A stretch of 64,000 nucleotides of DNA from Collimonas sp. OK412 (GCF_900112135.1 NZ_FOLC01000006.1:1-64000), one strand, 5' to 3'; shown: positions 24,425 through 33,573, counted from the stretch's first letter. Made by a program: numbers and translations. Notes: a model not told the origin generated them from the sequence alone.

Positions 24425-25894
24425 TCAGACTAGCGACGACCAAAGATGTTGTGCCGCATAGGCACGCCATGGCCGCCAGGCTTCTGCTCGCGCGGTCAGT
24501 TCCTTTACGTTCGGCCGGACGCCCTCATGCAGCGCAACCGCATTCATCAACGCGACATCCGCCGCCGGAAACGCATCGGTCTCGCGCAGATGGCGGAGCG
24601 CCATGTAGTGCGCGGTCCAATCGCCTATGCCCGGCAGCACGCGCAATTTCAGCACGGCTTCCTGCAGGCTGGCGCACGTATCCAGCAGCTGCGGGTCGGC
24701 CACCAGCGCTGCGGCTATCGCGGACATGGTTGCGGCGCGCGCTTTCGGCATGCCCAGCGGCGCCAGGTCGGCGGCCGCCACCCGCGCCGCTTGCGGGAAT
24801 ACGTGGGTCAATCCGGGCCGGTCCGGGCTGGGATCGCGGAGCGTTTCGCCATGCTGCACTACCAGCTTGCCGGCCAGCCTGATGGCGCCGGCCACGGTGA
24901 TCTGCTGGCCCAGCACCGCGCGCATCGCCTGTTCGAAACCGTCCCAGCAGCCTGGTACGCGCAGGCCCGGCCGGGCGGCGGTCAGCCTGGCCATCAAGGG
25001 ATCTGCCGACAGTTGCCGGCTGATGATTTCCGGATCGGCCGCGAGGTCGAACATCCTGCGCAGACGAGCGATGATGGCGGATAACGACGACAGTTGGGGA
25101 AAACGGATGGTGGCTTGCAGGGCATGGCCTTCGCCGGGCCGGACGGCAATCGTCCCATGCACGCCGTCGAGGCAGATGCTGCGGTAGTAACAGCCGTCGG
25201 CCACCAGTTCCACGCCGGCGATGGCGCGCGCGCTCAGGAATGCCAGCATGGCCGGCCAATCGTAGGGCGGACGATAACGCAGCAGCAGCGTTACCCCGGC
25301 CTGCGCCGATTGCTCTGGCCGGCTGCCATGGCGCAATGCGCTTGGCGGGCGCTGGAACAGGTCAAGGAACACTTCGTTGAAACGGCGGATGCTGCCAAAG
25401 CCTGCAGCGAAAGCGATTTCGGTGATCGGCATGCGGGTTTCGTGGATCAGCTGCTTGGCCAGCAGCACCCTGCGCGTCTGCGCCACGGCTACCGGCGACG
25501 CTCCCAGGTGCTGGGCAAACAGGCGGCGCAATTGCCGCTCGCCGACGCCAAGGCGTTCGACCAGCGCAGCCATCCCGTTGTCATCCAGCGCTCCCATTTC
25601 GATCAGCGCCAATGCGCGCGTCACGGTATCGGATACGCCGCTGTTGGCAACCCCGCGCCAGGCGCCGGAATCGGGCGCCGCTTCCGGGCGGCAGCGCAGG
25701 CAAGGACGAAAACCCGCTTCCTGCGCGGCGGCGGCAGTGGGAAAGAACAGCACGTTTTCTGATTTGGCGGTACGCGCGGGGCAAATCGGGCGGCAGTAGA
25801 TGCCGGTGGTTTTGACGCCGATGAAAAATCGTCCGTCAAAGCGCGCGTCGCGGCTGGCCAGCGCCCGGTAGCAGGTGTCGTGATCGAGTTCCAT
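24425..25894 (-). CDS. Fused Ada regulatory / AlkA DNA-3-methyladenine glycosylase
   Basis: 489 residues from the ATG at 25894 (MELDHDTCYRALASRDARFD). Domain 1 (about 1-75) is the Ada zinc methyl-acceptor domain with C34, C38, C65 and C68, spaced as in E. coli Ada (38, 42, 69, 72); C34 would be the phosphotriester acceptor. Domain 2 (about 85-180) is an AraC-type DNA-binding domain. Domain 3 (about 195-489) is AlkA with the helix-hairpin-helix LPGIGDWTAHYMALR and the catalytic Asp in FPAADVALMNAV. It lacks the Ada C-terminal O6-methylguanine transferase. It thus senses alkylation and removes alkylated bases in one chain. Confidence 0.93.
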   Translation of the reverse strand: MELDHDTCYRALASRDARFDGRFFIGVKTTGIYCRPICPARTAKSENVLFFPTAAAAQEAGFRPCLRCRPEAAPDSGAWRGVANSGVSDTVTRALALIEMGALDDNGMAALVERLGVGERQLRRLFAQHLGASPVAVAQTRRVLLAKQLIHETRMPITEIAFAAGFGSIRRFNEVFLDLFQRPPSALRHGSRPEQSAQAGVTLLLRYRPPYDWPAMLAFLSARAIAGVELVADGCYYRSICLDGVHGTIAVRPGEGHALQATIRFPQLSSLSAIIARLRRMFDLAADPEIISRQLSADPLMARLTAARPGLRVPGCWDGFEQAMRAVLGQQITVAGAIRLAGKLVVQHGETLRDPSPDRPGLTHVFPQAARVAAADLAPLGMPKARAATMSAIAAALVADPQLLDTCASLQEAVLKLRVLPGIGDWTAHYMALRHLRETDAFPAADVALMNAVALHEGVRPNVKELTARAEAWRPWRAYAAQHLWSSLV

Positions 25895-26000
25895 CGGACC
25901 ATGATCGCGCCAATATTTATCAGTGTCTAGCGGTTTTCGGACATGCACATGATGCGGAAGAGTCGGTTTGCTGCGCCCTGAAAGCACACAGGGCGCGGGT

Positions 26001-26360
26001 TCACTTGCCGTTCAATGCTGACCACAATCGCGGCCCGCCGTCGCCGTAGCGATCATCGAAGCGCTGCAGCACGGCTTCGCGCACTGAATCCGACAAGCTC
26101 GGATATTTGTCGCCCTGCTCGATGGCGGCATATTCTTCGCCGGCCTTCGCACGATCCGAGGGAATATGGAATTTAACGATGAAATCCTGTTCCCACTGCT
26201 CCGTAACCTTGAGGACTAATGCTGCGCGCGCAGCGGGGTTGAGGACACTGAACTCGCCGACGCCAGCCGTAATGTGCTGCACGGTTTCTGTCAGCCCTTC
26301 CTCCGTCGGCGGGGCCTTGGTGAACTCTTTAACGGCATGTGAACTACTCGTCTTACTCAT
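26001..26360 (-). CDS. Hypothetical protein
   Basis: 119 residues starting MSKTSSSHAVKEFTKAPPTE, ATG preceded by AGGAGAGTGAC. Soluble, acidic and without signal. I recognise no family: GLTETVQHITAGVGEFSVLNPAARAALVLKVTEQWEQDFIVKFH looks like a helical domain. Monocistronic. Confidence 0.65.
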   Translation of the reverse strand: MSKTSSSHAVKEFTKAPPTEEGLTETVQHITAGVGEFSVLNPAARAALVLKVTEQWEQDFIVKFHIPSDRAKAGEEYAAIEQGDKYPSLSDSVREAVLQRFDDRYGDGGPRLWSALNGK

Positions 26361-26467
26361 GTCACTCTCCTCAGGTTAAGTGATGCGATGGTGGACGGCC
26401 CGCTTGCGGCAGGCAAATGCTGCAAAATGATTAGGATGGATCTCCGCTTTTAATCAAGTTGCGTCGT

Positions 26468-27337
26468 TCAGGGCGCGGTGAAAAAACGTTCTTGCATTTC
26501 TTCCAGCCCCAGGGTGTGCAGTACTTCTTGCAGGCGCTCGGTCGGCCGCTTGCGCGGCAGGTCTTTGTAGCTGGCAATGATCAGTTCATTTTTCATGGAG
26601 TGCTCCCAGCCGACCAGTTCCGTGACGCTGACTTGATAACCATGCGCTTCCAGCTGCAGGCAGCGCAGCACGTTGGTGACCTGGCTGCCGAATTCGCGCG
26701 TGTGCAGCGGATGGCGCCAGATTTCGGTCAGCGCTTCTTTCGCCAGCGATTTACCCTTGTTCTTCTTCAGTACGGAAGCCACTTCCGCCTGGCAGCAAGG
26801 CACCAGCACCATGAAACGCGCTTGTTTCTTCAAACCAAATTCGATCGCATCGTCAGTCGCGGTATTGCATGCGTGCAATGCTGTGACGACATCGATGCGG
26901 CCAGGCAGCAAAACCGATCCTATCGATTCCGCCACCGACAAATTGAGGAAAGACATGCCCGGAAACTCCAGGCGCTGCGCCAGTTCCTGCGACTTCTTGA
27001 CCAGTTCTTCGCGGGTTTCGATACCGAAAATGTGCGAGTCGTCGGTCAGCGTCTTGAAAAACAGGTCATACAGGATAAATCCCAGGTACGACTTGCCGGC
27101 GCCATGGTCGACCAGCTGCACCCCGCCCTGTTCTTGCTGGATCTCCTGCAGCAGCGGCTCAATGAATTGATATAAATGATATACCTGCTTGAGCTTGCGG
27201 CGGCTGTCCTGGTTCAATTTGCCGTCGCGCGTCAGGATATGTAACTCTTTGAGCAACTCTATCGACTGGCCGGGGCGGATTTCGTGCTTGGACGCTTGCG
27301 GATTGGGGGAATTGGATTCTTGCTTGATACCGTTCAT
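26468..27337 (-). CDS. SAM-dependent methyltransferase, METTL25-like
   Basis: 289 residues. The class I motif VDHGAGKSYLGFILYDLFF (about 75-93) and the acidic-loop FGIETREELVKKSQ are typical of the methyltransferase_32/METTL25-like group, as is DVVTALHACNTATDDAIEFGLKKQARFMVLVPCCQAE. Family members have been linked to RNA or ribosomal protein methylation in eukaryotes, and the bacterial substrate is unknown. Confidence 0.8.
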   Translation of the reverse strand: MNGIKQESNSPNPQASKHEIRPGQSIELLKELHILTRDGKLNQDSRRKLKQVYHLYQFIEPLLQEIQQEQGGVQLVDHGAGKSYLGFILYDLFFKTLTDDSHIFGIETREELVKKSQELAQRLEFPGMSFLNLSVAESIGSVLLPGRIDVVTALHACNTATDDAIEFGLKKQARFMVLVPCCQAEVASVLKKNKGKSLAKEALTEIWRHPLHTREFGSQVTNVLRCLQLEAHGYQVSVTELVGWEHSMKNELIIASYKDLPRKRPTERLQEVLHTLGLEEMQERFFTAP

Positions 27338-27441
27338 GGAACTTGCTTTCTGTCTGCCAGGCTTGCCGGCTAGTCCACCAAGTATAACGGCTTCGACAGC
27401 ATGAAGTCTCCAATGCGCCGCGATCCGTCCAAAAAAAACCG

Positions 27442-28071
27442 TCAGGGCGGCTGCTCTATCTTGCCCATCGTGCAGGAATACCTGCCCAGTTCGATGTCGT
27501 TGCGCAGGCCCATTTTTCTCATCGCCGACGCTTTTTGCAAACCCACGGTCTTGACGCTCTTGTTAAGCCGGTCGGCGATTTCCCGCAGGCTGTTGCCGAC
27601 CACGTACATCTTCAGCACTTCCGTTTCGCGCCTGGTCGGCAGCCTGCCGTTAGGACCTTTTTTCAGCATCCGCAGCGCTGACTTGGCGATATACGGCGCC
27701 GCGGGCGAACCTTCCTGCAAGGCGCGGCCGAGCTCGCTTATCTCGTCGCTTTTGTGCACCAGCCCTTTCACGCCGCAATGGACGATCTGGTACAGCACCG
27801 CCGGTATGTCGATCATCGTCAGCACGATCAGCTCCAGGGACGGGTAATCGTGCTTCAGCTGGCAGAACAACGCGCAGCCGCAGCCGATGCGATTCATCGG
27901 CAATGAAAATTCCGTGACCAGCAGGTCGCATGGCGTATCTCGCAATCGCTCCGACAGTTCTGCCGTCGAAGAGACCGCCGCCACTACGGTAAAGCCCGGC
28001 ATCTGCTCGATATATTGGCGTGTCCCGGAAATGATGGCCGGCTGGTCGTCGGCCAGGATGATCCTGATCAT
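27442..28071 (-). CDS. RcsB-like LuxR-family regulator with Glu54 replacing the phospho-acceptor Asp
   Basis: 209 residues. The receiver keeps D8/D9, T85 and K107 but has E54 (LLVTEFSLP) where RcsB and relatives have the phosphorylated Asp (VLITDLSMP). The DNA-binding domain (TRRETEVLKMYVVGNSLREIADRLNKSVKTVGLQKASAMRKMGL) is RcsB-like. It cannot be phosphorylated at the usual position, and Glu can mimic the phosphorylated state. A second regulator of the same kind is divergently encoded at 28342; no kinase is nearby. Confidence 0.9.
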   Translation of the reverse strand: MIRIILADDQPAIISGTRQYIEQMPGFTVVAAVSSTAELSERLRDTPCDLLVTEFSLPMNRIGCGCALFCQLKHDYPSLELIVLTMIDIPAVLYQIVHCGVKGLVHKSDEISELGRALQEGSPAAPYIAKSALRMLKKGPNGRLPTRRETEVLKMYVVGNSLREIADRLNKSVKTVGLQKASAMRKMGLRNDIELGRYSCTMGKIEQPP

Positions 28072-28341
28072 GAAATTGTCTCTCCACGGCTGGTGAATGA
28101 TGTCTACCTTGGCGTCCGCCTTGGTGTCCTCTTTATAGGTTTCTACTTATCGTTATTGAATAGGAAGTATCAGGTTTACATATTATTAAATATATAAGTA
28201 AATTTCGTAATTTCGTAGTCTAATAAACAAGGTAACAATGGAATAACTAAAATCGATCTCGCTGCAAACCGCGCTGGCGCGTTTTGAGATTCTTCCGGGC
28301 CGGCTCCGATCCTGTCTGTTATTTTCTGTGGAGTAATCATT

Positions 28342-29040
28342 GTGAAGATTGTTCTGGCGGACGATCACCCCGTATTTACCGCAGGGGTGCGCAATTACCT
28401 CAACCATGTGCCGGATTGCCGCGTCGTGGCCAGCGTGACCAGTTCGGATGCGCTGGTCAGATGCCTGGAATCGACGCCTTGCGACCTGGTCATCACCGAA
28501 TTTTCGATGCCGATGGTGCGCGTCAGCGACGGTTTGCACCTGCTGTCCTATATCAGGCGCCATCATCCGCAAACCTGGCTGGTGGTGCTGACCATGAATG
28601 CGTTTCCGCTGGTGCTGTACCAGATCGTCAATAGCGGCGCGAACGGCTTGCTGCACAAAAGCGATGAAATCCCCGAACTCGGCAAGACCATCCGCCACCT
28701 GGGCAACGGCTCGCCTTATGTAGGGCCGTCTTTCCAGGCCTTGTTGCAGAACGGTATCAACGGCCAGGCCAAAAGCCGCATTCCGAGCCCACGCGAAACG
28801 GAAGTGCTGCGCCTGTATGTGGCGGGCAACAGCTTGCGCGATATTGCCCAGCGCCTGAGCAAGAGCGTGAAAACGGTCAGCTTGCAAAAAGCGTCGGCGA
28901 TGAAGAAACTGGGCCTGGACAGCGACATCGCACTGGGCCGCTACTGCGCCGCGGTGAGCGGCGATATCGTCCAGCCGCCGGGGTGCGGCGACTGGTTTCA
29001 GACGGATAACGAGGACAGCGATGAGGGTGAAGGAAGCTGA
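28342..29040 (+). CDS. RcsB-like LuxR-family regulator with Glu53 replacing the phospho-acceptor Asp
   Basis: 232 residues from the GTG at 28342. It is a paralogue of the regulator at 27442 and has the same swap: E53 in LVITEFSMP, with D7/D8, T84 and K106 retained. LuxR domain: SPRETEVLRLYVAGNSLRDIAQRLSKSVKTVSLQKASAMKKLGL. The C-terminus has an extra acidic tail (TDNEDSDEGEGS). Divergent from its paralogue across 270 nt of AT-rich DNA, so the two may regulate each other. Confidence 0.9.
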   Translation: MKIVLADDHPVFTAGVRNYLNHVPDCRVVASVTSSDALVRCLESTPCDLVITEFSMPMVRVSDGLHLLSYIRRHHPQTWLVVLTMNAFPLVLYQIVNSGANGLLHKSDEIPELGKTIRHLGNGSPYVGPSFQALLQNGINGQAKSRIPSPRETEVLRLYVAGNSLRDIAQRLSKSVKTVSLQKASAMKKLGLDSDIALGRYCAAVSGDIVQPPGCGDWFQTDNEDSDEGEGS

Positions 29041-29046
29041 CGCGGT

Positions 29047-29388
29047 TCAGGGCTGCAGCCTGAGGTCAAAAATCTGCGTCATCGCCACCCATTTTTCTCC
29101 GGCAGGGGTCCACGGGGTGGCGGCCTGGAATTCCCACATCAGGGTTTCCCATTGCTGCACCTTGGGATTGCTGCGCGCGGCTTCGGCCATACGCTCCGGG
29201 CTGTAAACCGCGTCGTCGGTTTCCATCAGCATCACCAGGCGCGTGCCAAGGCGATAGATTTCCATGCCGAGCACGCCATGCAACCGCAGATGGACCGCGA
29301 TCTCGGGCCAGATGTGGTGGTGCAACTCCTCATAGCGGCCGATCAGGCCAGGATCGTCCTTCAGGTCCAGCGCCAGGCAGTAACGCAT
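29047..29388 (-). CDS. L-rhamnose/L-fucose mutarotase (RhaM family)
   Basis: 113 residues. MRYCLALDLKDDPGLIGRYEELHHHIWPEIAVHL shows the RhaM/DUF718 pattern with the conserved Tyr and His residues near the N-terminus, and the C-terminal WETLMWEFQAATPW segment. Family members interconvert anomers of 6-deoxy-sugars. The neighbour SDR is of a type used in non-phosphorylative L-fucose breakdown, so L-fucose is the most likely substrate. The gene sits 55 nt downstream of that SDR gene. Confidence 0.85.
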   Translation of the reverse strand: MRYCLALDLKDDPGLIGRYEELHHHIWPEIAVHLRLHGVLGMEIYRLGTRLVMLMETDDAVYSPERMAEAARSNPKVQQWETLMWEFQAATPWTPAGEKWVAMTQIFDLRLQP

Positions 29389-29443
29389 ATTGTCGAAGCT
29401 CGCTAACTAGATAGAGTGTAGGGTGGCTGCGCGGGCGCGCAGG

Positions 29444-30208
29444 TCAGTTGGACCAGCCGCCGTCGATCACATGGATCGCGCCGGTGGTAAACGCCGATTC
29501 ATCCGAAGCCAGGTACAGCGCCAGCGCGGCGATTTCTTCGGCCTTGCCCACCCGTCCCATCGGCTGGCGGGCGACAAACGCGGCTTCGATCTGTGCGATA
29601 TCGACGTCTTGCTGGCGCGCCTGTTCGGCAATCCGCTGCCGCAGCGACGGTGACTCGACCGTGCCGGGACAAATCGCATTGCAGCGGATGCCCTTGGCGA
29701 CAAAATCCGCCGCAACCGCCTTGGTCAGGCCGATTACTGCCGCCTTGGTGGCGCCGTAGACGAAACGGTTGGGCACGCCTTTGACGCTGGAGGCCGCCGA
29801 CGCCATGTTGATGATGGAGCCGCCGCCCCTGGCCAGCATGCCTGGCAGCAGCGCGCGGATCAGGCGGTACATGGAAGAGACGTTGAGATCCCATGAGAAA
29901 TCCCAATCCTGTTCGCTGCAATCAAGGATGCTGCCGTGATGGACAAAACCGGCGCAATTGAACAGCACGTCGAAACTTTGCTCTGCTTGCGCCAGCGCCG
30001 TCACCGCGGCGGCGTCGGTGACATCGAGCTGCACCGTCCGCAGCGGATGGCCGGCGGCGCTTGCGGCACTGGCGGTTTCCGCCAAAGAACCGGGGTTGAT
30101 ATCGGCCGCCAGCACCTGCGCTCCTTCGCGTGCAAACATCAGGGCGCTGGCGCGGCCGATGCCCTGCCCGGCCGCAGTCACCAAAATGCGTTTTCCTTGC
30201 AATCTCAT
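29444..30208 (-). CDS. SDR-family dehydrogenase, 2-keto-3-deoxy-L-fuconate dehydrogenase-like
   Basis: 254 residues. Rossmann motif GKRILVTAAGQGIGRASALMF with GxxxGIG, NAG-like NCAGF, catalytic Ser and Tyr-x-x-x-Lys in SAASSVKGVPNRFVYGATKAAV. The product resembles the enzyme that oxidises 2-keto-3-deoxy-L-fuconate in the non-phosphorylative L-fucose pathway; human BDH2-type enzymes are also close, so a broader specificity is possible. The rest of that pathway is not in the window. Confidence 0.8.
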   Translation of the reverse strand: MRLQGKRILVTAAGQGIGRASALMFAREGAQVLAADINPGSLAETASAASAAGHPLRTVQLDVTDAAAVTALAQAEQSFDVLFNCAGFVHHGSILDCSEQDWDFSWDLNVSSMYRLIRALLPGMLARGGGSIINMASAASSVKGVPNRFVYGATKAAVIGLTKAVAADFVAKGIRCNAICPGTVESPSLRQRIAEQARQQDVDIAQIEAAFVARQPMGRVGKAEEIAALALYLASDESAFTTGAIHVIDGGWSN

Positions 30209-30266
30209 ACGGCTGCCTCCGATTTTCTGGATTTACTCGGGTTAATATTTTATACTGAAAAGGTTC

Positions 30267-30281
30267 ATTGGCTGGACCAAT
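30267..30281. promoter_or_regulatory. Candidate GntR-family operator in the fucose-cluster promoter
   Basis: ATTGG (30267-30271) and CCAAT (30277-30281) around CTGGA, within the region upstream of the SDR gene and just after an AT-rich -10-like element. FadR-type GntR proteins often bind TGGN-centred palindromes such as TTGGTCCAA-like sites. The regulator at 30428 is the likely binder. Confidence 0.45.
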
Positions 30282-30427
30282 ACTAGCACAGCGGAAATTC
30301 AGCGAGCAACCGGACCGGCAACCCGCTGCCGTCATTTATTGACGACCGGACAGGCGCCGACGCCATTTGCCTAGGTTCACAGCAATCGCGCCGTGGCACA
30401 ATATGAAAAATCTCTTTCCTTACTGCC

Positions 30428-31222
30428 ATGCCCATACAAGTTATACATAACCGCCGCCTGTACCAGCAAATCGCCGACCAGCTGCGCGACATGATCGACC
30501 GCGGCGAATACGGTCCCGGCGACAACCTGCCGCCCGAACGCGAACTGGCCAAGCAGTTCGGCGTCAGCCGCACTTCGGTGCGCGAAGCCCTGATCGCACT
30601 GGAAGTGATCGGCATCGTCAGCGTCCGCGTCGGCAATGGCGTGATGGTGTTGCCGCGCAATGAAGACGAAGCAGCGCGCAACAACGGCAACCAGGCGCCG
30701 GCCCTGCAGCAGGCAGCGCACCGCAGCGGCTGGGAAATCGATCCGGAGCTGGACCTGGAAATCAACCTGGGACTGGATGATGAAATCCCGCCGTTCAAGC
30801 TGCTGCAGGCGCGGCGCCTGGTGGAACCCGAGACGGCGGCGCTGGCCGCGGTCAACGCCAGCGATGAACAGCTGCGCAATATCGCCGAGGCGTATGCACG
30901 CAATGTCGAGGATAACCGCAGCGGCTCGCATACCCATCCCGGCGACCGCCTGTTCCATATCCGCATCGCCGAAGCCAGCGGCAACCCGGCTTACCTGCTG
31001 CTGGTCAGCCACTTGCTGGGACGCAAATACGGCATGATGTTCCAGCGCCTGCAAACGCTGTACAGCTCGAAAGACATGCCGAACCGTTCGGAACATGAAC
31101 ACCAGCTCATCCTGGAAGCGCTGCAGGCGCGCGATGCAGTGGCGGCGCGGCGCGCCATGCGGGCGCACATGGATTCCGTGGTGCGGATCTTTTCCCGCTC
31201 GGTGCCCGAGCAAAGACACTAG
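30428..31222 (+). CDS. GntR-family (FadR/FCD) regulator of the fucose-type cluster
   Basis: 264 residues. Winged helix at about 8-75: RRLYQQIADQLRDMIDRGEYGPGDNLPPERELAKQFGVSRTSVREALIALEVIG. A ~75-residue linker leads to an FCD domain (about 125-258): HTHPGDRLFHIRIAEASGN, HEHQLILEALQARDAVAARRAMRAHMDSV, with the metal-binding Asp and His residues. It is divergent to the SDR-mutarotase genes and likely represses them until a sugar-acid appears. Its stop codon TAG is the first triplet of the inverted-repeat element that follows. Confidence 0.88.
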   Translation: MPIQVIHNRRLYQQIADQLRDMIDRGEYGPGDNLPPERELAKQFGVSRTSVREALIALEVIGIVSVRVGNGVMVLPRNEDEAARNNGNQAPALQQAAHRSGWEIDPELDLEINLGLDDEIPPFKLLQARRLVEPETAALAAVNASDEQLRNIAEAYARNVEDNRSGSHTHPGDRLFHIRIAEASGNPAYLLLVSHLLGRKYGMMFQRLQTLYSSKDMPNRSEHEHQLILEALQARDAVAARRAMRAHMDSVVRIFSRSVPEQRH

Positions 31223-31487
31223 GGCCTGTCCCCATTTGATTTGGGAGTGCGAACGCGCGGCAGGCGTTGCAGGCCTAGGCGCGACGACGCGACGTAGCGG
31301 TGCTACGGCAAGGAGAAGCAACAACGGCATGCGACGCCTGCAGCCGTTCCCGAAGGGTTCAAACCAAAACGTGCGCTGGCCGCGTTGCATGGCTTGCAGG
31401 GGCGACCTGCCCCTGCTACGCCACGCGCCTTGCCACCACACGTTTTGGTTTGAACGCATCTCCCAAATCAAATGGGGACAGGCCCTA
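31220..31487. repeat. 268-bp dispersed repeat with 28-bp terminal inverted repeats (copy 1)
   Basis: The 28-nt ends 31220-31247 and 31460-31487 are exact reverse complements. A second nested pair, GTTCAAACCAAAACGTG (31357-31373) and its complement (31439-31455), lies inside. Within the left half is the core CTAGGCGCGACGACG (31275-31289), followed by AGGAGAAGCAACAACG, which recurs at 49648. It lies between convergent genes, in length and structure like a non-autonomous repeat. No open frame of its own is supported. Confidence 0.75.
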
Positions 31488-31495
31488 GGGCCGGG

Positions 31496-33538
31496 TCAGA
31501 TATCCACCGGATCCACTTCCAGCGACCATTTGGCGCGCGTCCTGATCTGCCGCAGCTGAGCCATCCAGTCCGTCAGGAAAGCCTGCAGGCCGGGACGCGA
31601 CGGGCACTCGATCAGCAATTGCGCGCGGTCGACGTTGGCGACCCGGGTCATGGTCATCGGAATCGGATCATGCATGGTGATGCCGCCGTGCTCGATGCAA
31701 TTGGCCGCCTGCTGCAAGAACTCGATCGCGGTTTCCAGCTCCTTCGCCTCGGCCCTTAGCAACGCTTGATAAATATAAGGCGGCAAGCAGGCTTGCGCAC
31801 GCTCCTCCAGCAGTGAAGTGGCGAAGCGATCGTAATCGTGGGCGATCACCGCCGCGTACAGGGGATGCTGTGGATAACGCGTCTGGATCAGCACCTCGCT
31901 GGCGCTGCCGCCCTCTTTCTGCGCCGCGCGGCCGGCGCGCCCCGCCACCTGCATCAGTTGCGCAAACAGGCGCTCGCTGGCGCGATAGTCGTGGGAAAAC
32001 AGCGCCGTGTCGGGATTCAGGATGCCGACCAGGGTCAGGTTCTTGAAATCATGCCCCTTGGCGACCATCTGGGTGCCGATCAGGATATCCACTTCGCCCC
32101 GGTGCACGCTGTCGAAAGCAGCCTGCGCGCTGCCTTTGCGGCGCGTCGAGTCGGCATCGATGCGCAGCACCCGCGCTTCCGGGAACATCGCTTGCAGTCC
32201 CTCTTCCAGCCGTTGCGTGCCGCGCCCCAGCGGCTGCAGGTCGACATTGCCGCAGGTCGGACAGGATTTCGGGATCCTCAGCTCCAGGCTGCAATGATGG
32301 CAACGCAGGCGGTGCTCGGGTTTATGCAGCACCATGAAAGAGGTGCAGCGGGTACAGTTGCTGACCCAGCCGCAGGCGTCGCAGGCAATTACCGGGGCGT
32401 AGCCGCGCCGGTTCAGGAACAGCAGCGACTGTTCGCCGCGCTCCAGCCTTTGCTTGAGGGCGCTGACCAGGGTCGAGGTCAGTCCTTCGCTGGGTTTGTC
32501 GCGCTCCATGTCGATCCGGCGCACCAGCGGCAACACCGCATCCTTGACCGCGCGCTCGCGCAGTTCCAGCTTCCGGTAGCGTCCCGATTGCGTGTGGTGC
32601 CAGGTTTCCAGCGACGGCGTGGCCGAGCCCAGCACGATCGGGATCCCCAGCTGGTGGGCGCGCCACACGGCCAGGTCGCGCGCCGAATAACGCAAGCCCT
32701 CTTGCTGTTTGTAGGATGGATCGTGCTCTTCGTCGATGACGATCAGCTTCAGGTGCGGCAGGGAAGCCAGCACCGCCAGCCGGGTGCCGAGGATGATCCG
32801 CGCTTGCCCCAGGTGCGCCGCCAGCCAATGGCGCATGCGCTCGCCTTCCGCCAGGCCGCTGTGCAGGGTCGCCACCATCACGCCGGGGAAACGGGCGCGG
32901 ATGTTCCCCTCCAGCTGCGGCGTCAAATTAATTTCCGGCACTAGGATCAGGATCTGCGACGGGTTGTCGGCGCCGCCTTCGTTGTGCGCCAGGATCTGCG
33001 CCGCGGCCTGCAGGTAGACTTCGGTCTTGCCGCTGCCGGTGACGCCGTACAGCAGCGTCGGCGCAAAACCGCTGGCGCCGGCAATCGCGTCGGCAGCCTG
33101 CTGCTGCGCCGGATTCAGCTGCGCCACGTCGATCGGCGTGGCGTCGTGCGCGGCGCCGCTTTGCTGCAACTTCTTCAAGCCGCGGTCCAGCGCCACGGTG
33201 GTCAACGCACGCAGGTTTTTCGGCAGGCCGGGCAGCGCCACTTCGCCCAGCGGCCGCTGATAATAATCGGCGGCAAAACGGCACAAGGCCAGCCATTGGG
33301 GCGACAGCGGCGGCAGCTGGTGGCGCACCGCTTGCACGTTTTTCAATTTTTCGGCGGGAACGTCGCTCTCGGCGCTGGTGCCGACGATCATGCCGACCAC
33401 TTCCCGCCGGCCGAACGAAAGCTGGACCAGCTGCCCGATTTGCGGCGTAGGCTCGCTGTCGTCGCTGGCCTGCCAGCGATAGTCGAAACTGCTATCCAAG
33501 GGAGTATCGAGGACGATTTGGAGAATGCTTTGTTTCAC
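31496..33538 (-). CDS. priA: Primosomal protein N' (replication restart helicase PriA)
   Basis: 680 residues from a GTG at 33538 (MKQSILQIVLDTPLDSSFDY). N-terminal DNA-binding domain, then the helicase core with Walker A YGVTGSGKTEVYL, DEEH motif VIDEEHDPSYKQ and GSATPSLETW. An eight-Cys zinc-binding region follows (IACDACGWVSNCTRC, LRCHHCSLE, SCPTCGN), then ALLRAEAKEL near the C-terminus. PriA reloads the replication fork after arrest. Next to the hemE region in the same strand, as in several other betaproteobacteria. Confidence 0.95.
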   Translation of the reverse strand: MKQSILQIVLDTPLDSSFDYRWQASDDSEPTPQIGQLVQLSFGRREVVGMIVGTSAESDVPAEKLKNVQAVRHQLPPLSPQWLALCRFAADYYQRPLGEVALPGLPKNLRALTTVALDRGLKKLQQSGAAHDATPIDVAQLNPAQQQAADAIAGASGFAPTLLYGVTGSGKTEVYLQAAAQILAHNEGGADNPSQILILVPEINLTPQLEGNIRARFPGVMVATLHSGLAEGERMRHWLAAHLGQARIILGTRLAVLASLPHLKLIVIDEEHDPSYKQQEGLRYSARDLAVWRAHQLGIPIVLGSATPSLETWHHTQSGRYRKLELRERAVKDAVLPLVRRIDMERDKPSEGLTSTLVSALKQRLERGEQSLLFLNRRGYAPVIACDACGWVSNCTRCTSFMVLHKPEHRLRCHHCSLELRIPKSCPTCGNVDLQPLGRGTQRLEEGLQAMFPEARVLRIDADSTRRKGSAQAAFDSVHRGEVDILIGTQMVAKGHDFKNLTLVGILNPDTALFSHDYRASERLFAQLMQVAGRAGRAAQKEGGSASEVLIQTRYPQHPLYAAVIAHDYDRFATSLLEERAQACLPPYIYQALLRAEAKELETAIEFLQQAANCIEHGGITMHDPIPMTMTRVANVDRAQLLIECPSRPGLQAFLTDWMAQLRQIRTRAKWSLEVDPVDI

Positions 33539-33573
33539 GAACTTAATGTAATTCCCGAGGAAATAAGCTAACT

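Noticed and set aside
31220-31487. Insertion sequence
   Set aside because: Long inverted ends but no transposase frame and only 268 bp; treated as a non-coding repeat.
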